From Candidatus Sigynarchaeota archaeon (GTDB taxonomy: Archaea > Asgardarchaeota > Lokiarchaeia > Sigynarchaeales > Sigynarchaeaceae), in the NCBI GenBank assembly GCA_030587525.1, contig JAUQYW010000301.1, positions 1-11,078 on the forward strand: a stretch of DNA of 11,078 nt. Direction: 5' to 3'. Below, one piece after another: positions 6,273-11,078 of the stretch. Position 1 is the stretch's first letter, and each line of letters starts with the position of its first letter. A program made the translations under genes and the position numbers. The notes beneath the pieces are model-generated. The model did no database searches and was not told where the DNA came from. It worked only from the letters and a program-made list of their open reading frames with translations.

Positions 6273-6966
6273 AGAACGAGACGATACCTTGCTTGCATAA
6301 GTAGCGCACGAACGACGTGACTTTCCCGGGATCCATGCCCGATAGCTTTGCGATGCTGTCGACGTCGGTCTTACCGTCGATATATTTGATGACTTTCTCG
6401 TGGATTTCGTCGTTGAAATGGAAGACTTGCCGCGCCTCGTCCGCGGGAACGAGCATCTTGGGCACGGGCATCTTGGTGACGGGGGATGCCTTGGTGGCTT
6501 GACCCGATCGCAGGTCCCGGGCGAGCAGCTCGCGATGCATGATGGCGTCGAACCCGGCGTAGTGCTTCATATTGACCATGTTCGACGCCCCCAGTTGCTT
6601 GCTATAGGCTTGCAAGAACTTTATAGACACGTTCCGCAAGAACTTCTCGACGCCGATTTCGTCCATGCGGCTATCCGTGCACGTGACGAAGAGCAGCGAC
6701 TCGGCCTGGTAAAACGTGAAGCGGAAGTTGCTCGACGTCACCAGCGACTTCATCTCGCCGAAATCCTTCATATCCTTCAAGAACGATGTCAACGCGGTCA
6801 AGAAACCGCTCACGAGCATCTGGTTGTCCTCGCCCCCGGCTGCCGTGGCTGGCACGAAGTCCCTCGTGAAGACGGGGAGCCCGTTTTTCAGGATATAGAG
6901 GCTCCGCACGGGACTGCTTCCTTGCTCGCCGGTAGGATCGGTCGGTGCCACGCTGCTCGCTACCAT
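6271..6966 (-). CDS. Longin-like domain protein with C-terminal winged-helix domain
   Basis: The 231-residue protein begins with a flexible Ser/Pro/Thr segment (1-19). It then shows the pattern of archaeal longin/roadblock-type domains: strand VRSLYILKNGLPVFTRDF (20-37), helix MLVSGFLTALTSFLKDM (50-66), strands around FRFTFYQ and LLFVTCTD, and the closing long helix (about 103-125). A Lys/Pro/Val linker (155-175) leads to a winged-helix-like end (about 186-231): EIHEKVIKYIDGKTDVDSIAKLSG, then a second helix and a wing. Such longin proteins are common in Asgard archaea, where they are linked to small-GTPase or membrane systems; that role is inferred. The ATG at 6966 was chosen because TATATAA (6998-6992) lies about 29 bases upstream, pointing to a leaderless start. 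The open frame extends 25 codons further upstream, across that TATA box. Confidence 0.75.
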   Translation of the reverse strand: MVASSVAPTDPTGEQGSSPVRSLYILKNGLPVFTRDFVPATAAGGEDNQMLVSGFLTALTSFLKDMKDFGEMKSLVTSSNFRFTFYQAESLLFVTCTDSRMDEIGVEKFLRNVSIKFLQAYSKQLGASNMVNMKHYAGFDAIMHRELLARDLRSGQATKASPVTKMPVPKMLVPADEARQVFHFNDEIHEKVIKYIDGKTDVDSIAKLSGMDPGKVTSFVRYLCKQGIVSF

Positions 6967-6991
6967 AACAAGCGAGTACAAGGAATGACGG

Positions 6992-6998
6992 TTATATA
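6992..6998 (-). promoter_or_regulatory. TATA box of the longin-like gene
   Basis: On the minus strand TATATAA is preceded by purine-rich ACGGATGG, a plausible BRE. It is centred about 29 bases from the ATG at 6966, which fits a leaderless or nearly leaderless transcript. No Shine-Dalgarno sequence is visible. Confidence 0.6.
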
Positions 6999-7090
6999 CC
7001 ATCCGTATCATCTGCATATATCGGTAGCCGGACCCGATCACCTCCCGTATGCAGTTAAACCATAATTGATTAGCCCGTGTCGGTCAACGT

Positions 7091-7134
7091 GAAAAAAAGG
7101 AGAAAAAAATCTACCCCATTGCGATGTTTTCGCA
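7091..7134 (-). terminator. Hairpin plus double U-tract terminator of the GNAT gene
   Basis: On the minus strand, downstream of the GNAT stop, a small hairpin (TGCGA/TCGCA, 7120-7134) is followed by two T7 runs separated by CTCC (7109-7092). Together with the rest of 6967-7195 this forms a non-coding gap between the GNAT and longin-like genes; I see no gene in it. An 11-base T run at 7181-7191 lies on the other strand. Confidence 0.55.
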
Positions 7135-7195
7135 TTGTTTTCACCCAAAAAGAAAATGATAACAACTGAACCAGACCGGATTTTTTTTTTTATTA

Positions 7196-8359
7196 TCAAG
7201 GATATGCGAAGTTTTCGCCAGGATTGACGTGGAATGGCCGTCGCAGTGGGGGAAGCGTCGATCCCTGACCCGACAGCGGATTGACCATGAAGGTGCCGTC
7301 CTGTGCGTGGAAGAATCCAAGCGCCTTGAGAGCTCGTGCCAAGCACGCGTATTTCGGCGATGTGAAACATAAAAGAGCGAGACATCGGTTTTTCGCTGCT
7401 GCTTGCCAAATAGTGCCGGCAAGCAGCGCATAGGCGGCGGCAAGCATCCACGCATCGTCAAATGCGGAGTGATCCACGAGCACCTCCCGTATGAAGGCGA
7501 AGGGGAATCGAACGCGCGTGCCCGAGATGTATATCCATTGCCGGATGAAATTCGCATAGCCGATGAGCTTCTTGCCATCGCGGAGGATCGCGTAGACTGG
7601 CAACATATCATGGGTCATGGGTTTTTCCCTAAAATAGATCCAGTCGTCGAGCGGAAACCGAGTATATCCGTCCATCTGCCGGGGAGCCACGGCCTCGTGG
7701 AATCGCCAGATTTCCCGGGACACGTGCAGGTCCAAGCCTCCACCGTGAACGGGAACAGGGATCGTGGCCGCAATACCTTGATCTGCAAGGGTTTTTGCAA
7801 TCCTGTGAACGCGAAGGCGACGTGTCGCGAATGATATCCAAAGCGCAGGGATCGCGGGCAGCATAAGAGGCACAAGCACCGACGCGGTTCCCGGGTCGAT
7901 GATGCTGATCCAGACGCTTTCCCGGAAGTAGTCCTGGTACCCGGCAGGCAAATACAGCCGCTCCCGCGGGAACCCGTGCGTGTCTGCGGACAGCACGCTA
8001 TACTCGCACCGGGCTGATTTCATAAAATCCATGGCCTGCGCCATCAGCTTCCGGCCAATACCTCGCCCGAGATAAGCGGGCAGCGTGCCGACATCGTTGA
8101 TCGCACCGGTACGGCACGGAACACCCGCAAACTGGTAAGTCTCGATCGTGCTATAGACTGCGCCGGCGATTTTCCCGCTGTCCTTGTCCACGGCGACTTG
8201 TATCTCGCGCGGGTCGGCACCCGGGCGCGAGACATAGCGCCACCGCACACGTGCCGGGGTCCGCAAGAATCCACCACCGAGGCCTTGGAACGGCAAGTTG
8301 AACGCGTCCGCCAGCCCGGCTTCGTCCCCGGGTTCGTATGTTCGATACTGGATGTCCAT
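7196..8359 (-). CDS. GNAT-family acetyltransferase-like protein, 387 aa
   Basis: The N-terminal half is a GCN5-related acyltransferase fold. The acetyl-CoA motif A stretch INDVGTLPAYLGRGIGRKLM lies at 87-106. The pyrophosphate loop GRGIG (98-102) is intact, but the Arg/Gln usually three residues before the first loop Gly of R-x-x-G-x-G is Leu97. The strand/helix motif B region (CEYSVLSAD...LYLPAGYQDYF) follows. A hydrophobic, proline-interrupted stretch (about 160-178) then leads to a second half with a weaker repeat of the same type (FIREVLVD... to LARALKALGFF), suggesting a tandem-GNAT protein. The acceptor substrate is unknown. The start ATG has no Shine-Dalgarno sequence. An A/T block (8389-8396) about 32 bases upstream may be the TATA box. 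The gene stands alone with its own terminator. Confidence 0.8.
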   Translation of the reverse strand: MDIQYRTYEPGDEAGLADAFNLPFQGLGGGFLRTPARVRWRYVSRPGADPREIQVAVDKDSGKIAGAVYSTIETYQFAGVPCRTGAINDVGTLPAYLGRGIGRKLMAQAMDFMKSARCEYSVLSADTHGFPRERLYLPAGYQDYFRESVWISIIDPGTASVLVPLMLPAIPALWISFATRRLRVHRIAKTLADQGIAATIPVPVHGGGLDLHVSREIWRFHEAVAPRQMDGYTRFPLDDWIYFREKPMTHDMLPVYAILRDGKKLIGYANFIRQWIYISGTRVRFPFAFIREVLVDHSAFDDAWMLAAAYALLAGTIWQAAAKNRCLALLCFTSPKYACLARALKALGFFHAQDGTFMVNPLSGQGSTLPPLRRPFHVNPGENFAYP

Positions 8360-8646
8360 GAGCGCGAGGATCGAATGCTCGGCCGTGTAAAAAATTGCTC
8401 TAGACGATAATCGATGTGTTGGTGCCGTCGGGTGCTATTTCACTTGATGCGAGATGGTGGCATACGAATTGGTGAGATTGGCATTTACGTGAATGTAACG
8501 AACGATGCATTGATATCCGGTTTCTTTCCTATTATCATTGGCTCTGAACTCTCGAAATCCAGCAACCATTGCGAGCCACGCGGGATTTGCACTATGCTTT
8601 TATTTTCGAAGATTTAAATCATATACATTGAAGGTGAGTTAACGAT
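8360..8646. promoter_or_regulatory. 287-base intergenic region between the divergent GNAT and SCP2 genes
   Basis: No supportable gene. The left end should carry the GNAT promoter (A/T block 8389-8396, minus strand). The right end carries the SCP2 promoter: TTTTATTTT at 8598-8606 or ATTTAAAT at 8612-8619, followed by the Shine-Dalgarno-like AAGGTGAG at 8631-8638. The first site leaves a leader that keeps the Shine-Dalgarno sequence, so I favour it. Base composition becomes clearly more A/T-rich across this stretch. Confidence 0.4.
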
Positions 8647-8976
8647 ATGCCAGAAACAATCGGTGACCAAGTAAAATCGATGGCATCAAAGTTCAAGGCT
8701 GATCAGGCAAAAGGATGGAATAAAACCTTGATGATAACAATTACAGGCGAAGGCGGGGGAAGCTGGCAGTTCATAATAAAGGATGGGAAATGCGAGGTCA
8801 AGATTGGAGAGTTGCCTACCGCCAACTTGAAAGTGACAGTAGACGCTGCAACTTGGAAGCTAATGGCTGAAGGAAAAACCAGCGGTACTAAGGCATTCAT
8901 GTCAGGGAAATTGAAGGTCAAGGGACCAATGGGGGACCTTATCAAGATGGGCAAAGTTTTCCCGGGAATGGTCTAG
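8647..8976 (+). CDS. SCP2 sterol-carrier-type lipid-binding protein
   Basis: A stand-alone SCP2 domain of 109 residues, the normal size for single-domain members. It shows the family pattern: amphipathic first helix (about 1-20), strands LMITITGEGGGSWQFIIKDGKCEVKIGE, the helix around DAATWKLMAEGK, and the diagnostic SGTKAFMSGKLKVKGPMGDL near residues 78-97. SCP2 folds bind acyl chains or other lipids in a hydrophobic tunnel; the ligand here is unknown, and no enzyme domain is fused. No signal peptide, so cytosolic. The start ATG follows AAGGTGAG at 8631-8638 with 8-base spacing. Pyrimidine-rich DNA downstream (9029-9044) probably ends the transcript. Third positions are more A/T-rich than in the genes to the left. 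Confidence 0.9.
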   Translation: MPETIGDQVKSMASKFKADQAKGWNKTLMITITGEGGGSWQFIIKDGKCEVKIGELPTANLKVTVDAATWKLMAEGKTSGTKAFMSGKLKVKGPMGDLIKMGKVFPGMV

Positions 8977-9020
8977 CCTAGGCTGTTCATTTTGCAGCTC
9001 CCCATAGATTGATAGGAGAG

Positions 9021-9068
9021 GTCAAAACCTTTCCTTTTTCTTCTATCCTTGCCGTTTTGACAAAGGAT
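9021..9068. repeat. Interlocking inverted repeats with pyrimidine-rich loop after SCP2
   Basis: GTCAAAAC (9021-9028) pairs with GTTTTGAC (9054-9061) around 25 pyrimidine-rich bases. ATCCTT (9045-9050) pairs with AAGGAT (9063-9068). Each pair places one arm in the loop of the other, so both together would form a pseudoknot. The U/C-rich loop could act as the SCP2 terminator, or the element could regulate the next operon. Confidence 0.4.
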
Positions 9069-9070
9069 GT

Positions 9071-9141
9071 GATTAAATTTCTTGAAAGCGAATACTTAAG
9101 TCAACCTTGGCTAGATCTAGTATATAATATTTGATGGAGGT
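9071..9141 (+). promoter_or_regulatory. Promoter and Shine-Dalgarno of the oxidoreductase-deacetylase operon
   Basis: A strong GGAGGT (9136-9141) precedes the GTG at 9148 by 6 bases and fixes the start. TATATAAT at 9121-9128 is the best-looking TATA box but would start transcription at about 9148-9152, removing the Shine-Dalgarno sequence. ATTAAATTT at 9072-9080 would give a leader of about 45 bases that keeps it. Confidence 0.45.
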
Positions 9142-9147
9142 CTTTAC

Positions 9148-10230
9148 GTGTCACCTATACGTATTGGAATAATCGGATGCGGTTTCGCTGGCTGTATGCA
9201 TGGAATAGCGTACCAGCCACACATTGACTCGGGCGACGTGGAACTTGTTGCAGCATGTGACATCGATGAAGAGTGCGCAGCAAAGATGGCAAAGGAGTAC
9301 AACATGGGAGCTCACTGCGCGAACTGGCAAGATCTTATCACGAACAAGAATGTCGATGCCGTTTCAATTGCTCTACCCCACTACTTGCATGCACAAGTAG
9401 CCATTGCCGCTGCTAAAGCTGGAAAACACGTGTTGTGCGAGAAGCCCATGGCGACGACACTTGAGGACTGCGACAAGATGATAAATGCAGCCAAGGACTC
9501 AAAGGTCAAGTTGATGATAGCCGAGACCTATAGGTTCATGCCCACCATGGTTAAAATCAAGGAGATAATCGATAGTGGCAAGATCGGCGAGGTATTCTTT
9601 GCACGAGGCTCTGAATGCCTCAATGAAGTCCCGAATATATGCGATGCTGGCTCATGGCACTGCACTCCTGACAAAGCGGGAGGTGGAGCTTGGTTCGACG
9701 CTGGTGTTCATATCTGCTCTGCTTTTAGATACACACTTGGGGATGTGGACTCGGTTCGAGCTGGACTACTCGAGCATATCGCGCTCAAGGAGAAAGAAGA
9801 CGACAATGCCATAGTCCTATTGAAATTCAAAAAAGGAGCCGTTGGAGAGGCCTTTCTGAGCGAGACAATAGGCAGCCCACCATTCATCCGGTTCGAGTTT
9901 TATGGAACTGAAGGTACAATTCTAATGGATACCGACTGGGACGAACCAATTAAGTTCTTCTCAAGCAAAGGAGAGAACCCTTCAGAGGAATGGGAAAAAC
10001 CCGTTGTAGAGCATCTCCCAATGCCACAGTTCTACGCTCTATCGTTCAGAGAAGAAGTGAAAGAGTTCGTTGAATCAATCCGCGAGAACAGGGAACCCAA
10101 ATACCGCGGTGAAGAAGGTAAAGCTGCCGTCGAAATGGCTCTAATGGGTGTCTTATCATCCAAGCTCGGGCGAGCTGTGGACATCAAGGATCTATACTCA
10201 TCCGCTGCGAGGAAGCTCGGTATAAAGTAG
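9148..10230 (+). CDS. Gfo/Idh/MocA family NAD(P)-dependent oxidoreductase
   Basis: Oxidoreductase of the glucose-fructose oxidoreductase/inositol dehydrogenase family, acting on a sugar, cyclitol or sugar-nucleotide hydroxyl (substrate not predictable). The 360 residues are full length. The Rossmann domain starts at IRIGIIGCGFAG, with GxGxxG at 10-15. Asp38 at the end of the second strand suggests NAD rather than NADP. CEKPMA carries the catalytic Lys99 of the EKP motif (98-100). The C-terminal alpha/beta domain carries DAGVH (Asp184, His188), the usual second catalytic pair. The GTG start is set by GGAGGT 6 bases upstream. It lies 31 bases before the PIG-L-type deacetylase on the same strand and is almost certainly cotranscribed with it. 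A/T-rich third positions and AGA/AGG arginine codons set it apart from genes left of 8.4 kb. Confidence 0.93.
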   Translation: MSPIRIGIIGCGFAGCMHGIAYQPHIDSGDVELVAACDIDEECAAKMAKEYNMGAHCANWQDLITNKNVDAVSIALPHYLHAQVAIAAAKAGKHVLCEKPMATTLEDCDKMINAAKDSKVKLMIAETYRFMPTMVKIKEIIDSGKIGEVFFARGSECLNEVPNICDAGSWHCTPDKAGGGAWFDAGVHICSAFRYTLGDVDSVRAGLLEHIALKEKEDDNAIVLLKFKKGAVGEAFLSETIGSPPFIRFEFYGTEGTILMDTDWDEPIKFFSSKGENPSEEWEKPVVEHLPMPQFYALSFREEVKEFVESIRENREPKYRGEEGKAAVEMALMGVLSSKLGRAVDIKDLYSSAARKLGIK

Positions 10231-10261
10231 ATTAGAGCCATATTTTTAGGAGAGTTGATTG

Positions 10262-11041
10262 ATGATGGAAGGTGACGTTGGAAAACCCCCGATCTCCAAA
10301 TATGGAAGGATGCGATCACCAATCCTTTTTGAAGAACAAGTGGAGAGCATACTTACTATTCAAGCGCACCAAGACGATACAGACATCGCTTGCGGAGGAA
10401 CTATAGCCAAGCTGACGAGAATGGGAAAGAAAGTAACCTACCTTCTGCTAACCGATGGCCGGCACGGCGTATGCGATCCCGAAATTCCCGCCGCGCAAGC
10501 GATAAAAATGCGAAACGAAGAACAGAAGCGCGCAGCTAAGATATTGGGAGTGAACGACGTGAAATTCCTAGACTATCATGATCAGCAATTGGATTCTTCT
10601 CTCGAACTCAGAAGAAGGCTGATCGGAATTATTAGAGACATAAAACCGGACATCGTGTTCACTTTTGACCCATGGAGACCATACGAAGGGAATAGAGACC
10701 ACAGACACACAGGCTTCATGGCGCTCGAAGCAGCAGGCTTCGCCTACGACATGTATGAATGCCCTGAGAAAAATGCAGACCTGCAAATGGTTCTTGAAAT
10801 GTATCTCTTCCAGCCTTTCCTCCCGGATACATGGATTGATATAACTGATACAATTGACGTCAAGTTGGAAGCAATTCGCCAACACGAGACACAACTCGGA
10901 GATAAAATCGCTGAGATCATCAAGGAAAAGAACGCAAGAGACGGAAGGAAAATCAAAAAACCATACGCGGAAGAATTCAAAGTCCTCAGAAGAGGATTCC
11001 CATGGGTCTGGGACGGATTAGAGATGGAAAGCTCGTTATAG
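10262..11041 (+). CDS. PIG-L/LmbE family N-deacetylase
   Basis: Zinc-dependent deacetylase of the PIG-L/LmbE/MshB fold, which removes N-acetyl groups, typically from GlcNAc-containing compounds. The 259 residues show AHQDD at 35-39 (His36, Asp39 zinc ligands, Asp38 general base; Gln replaces the usual Pro of HPDD), CGGT at 44-47, LTDGRHG at 63-69, a helix MRNEEQKRAAKILG, LDYHDQQL at 103-110, and RDHRHTG with the third ligand His147. About 30 residues precede the first strand. The start is one of two tandem ATGs (10262, 10265) behind AGGAG at 10248-10252; a TTG at 10259 is less likely. It is the second gene after the Gfo/Idh/MocA oxidoreductase, so deacetylation and oxidation of the same sugar derivative is a reasonable inference. 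The window ends 37 bases after its stop, so the operon may continue. Confidence 0.92.
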   Translation: MMEGDVGKPPISKYGRMRSPILFEEQVESILTIQAHQDDTDIACGGTIAKLTRMGKKVTYLLLTDGRHGVCDPEIPAAQAIKMRNEEQKRAAKILGVNDVKFLDYHDQQLDSSLELRRRLIGIIRDIKPDIVFTFDPWRPYEGNRDHRHTGFMALEAAGFAYDMYECPEKNADLQMVLEMYLFQPFLPDTWIDITDTIDVKLEAIRQHETQLGDKIAEIIKEKNARDGRKIKKPYAEEFKVLRRGFPWVWDGLEMESSL

Positions 11042-11078
11042 AAGAATAAACAATCTTCATAACATCAATCGCTTTTCG

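Noticed and set aside
6967..7041. N-terminal extension of the longin-like protein
   Set aside because: The upstream in-frame codons cover a good TATA box placed about 29 bases before the ATG at 6966.
7181..7191. Run of 11 T as a possible plus-strand terminator
   Set aside because: No plus-strand gene precedes it; on the minus strand it is a poly-A stretch right after the GNAT stop. It could also be a spot prone to sequencing length error.
8414..8617. Open frame of 67 codons in the GNAT-SCP2 intergenic region
   Set aside because: No ribosome binding site, no recognisable motif, Cys/Ile-rich random-looking composition, and it covers the likely SCP2 promoter.

Overview
The window reads as archaeal genomic DNA. 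The evidence is the gene set (archaemetzincin, an MTA phosphorylase ending in a CxC tail, a KH-less archaeal CPSF-type beta-CASP nuclease, a longin-like protein), A/T-rich TATA-type promoters, and U-tract terminators without strong hairpins. The longin-plus-winged-helix protein is a type frequent in Asgard archaea, so an Asgard lineage of moderate to fairly high GC is my best guess. That assignment is inference, not proof. No rRNA, tRNA, CRISPR array or insertion sequence was recognised.

Layout. 1-1287 (+): C-terminal two thirds of a CocE/NonD (X-Pro dipeptidyl-peptidase-like) hydrolase cut by the window edge and rich in N-glycosylation sequons. 1384-1965 (+): archaemetzincin, with its own TATA box. 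3383-1956 (-): a two-gene purine and methylthioadenosine salvage operon, MTA phosphorylase then adenine phosphoribosyltransferase. The first should release adenine from MTA and the second should convert it to AMP. 3384-3554: a divergent promoter carrying two stacked inverted repeats, shared with the beta-CASP ribonuclease at 3555-4916 (+). 5133-6245 (+): an unrecognised 370-aa protein. 6966-6271 (-): the longin-like/winged-helix protein, convergent with the unknown gene. 8359-7196 (-): a GNAT acetyltransferase-like protein.

From about 8.4 kb the character of the DNA changes. The DNA is more A/T-rich, arginine codons shift from CGN to AGA/AGG, and every gene start has a recognisable Shine-Dalgarno sequence. 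In the left block some starts instead look leaderless, with a TATA box about 26-30 nt from the start codon. The right block holds a stand-alone SCP2 lipid-binding protein (8647-8976), a Gfo/Idh/MocA oxidoreductase (9148-10230) and a PIG-L/LmbE deacetylase (10262-11041). The last two form an operon that probably modifies an amino-sugar or sugar derivative and may continue past the window.

No obviously new multi-gene system is visible. The points most worth following are the double palindrome in the salvage/RNase divergent promoter, the four-cysteine insertion in the MTA phosphorylase, the longin-winged-helix fusion beside an orphan protein, the sequon-dense hydrolase, and the compositional boundary near 8.4 kb.
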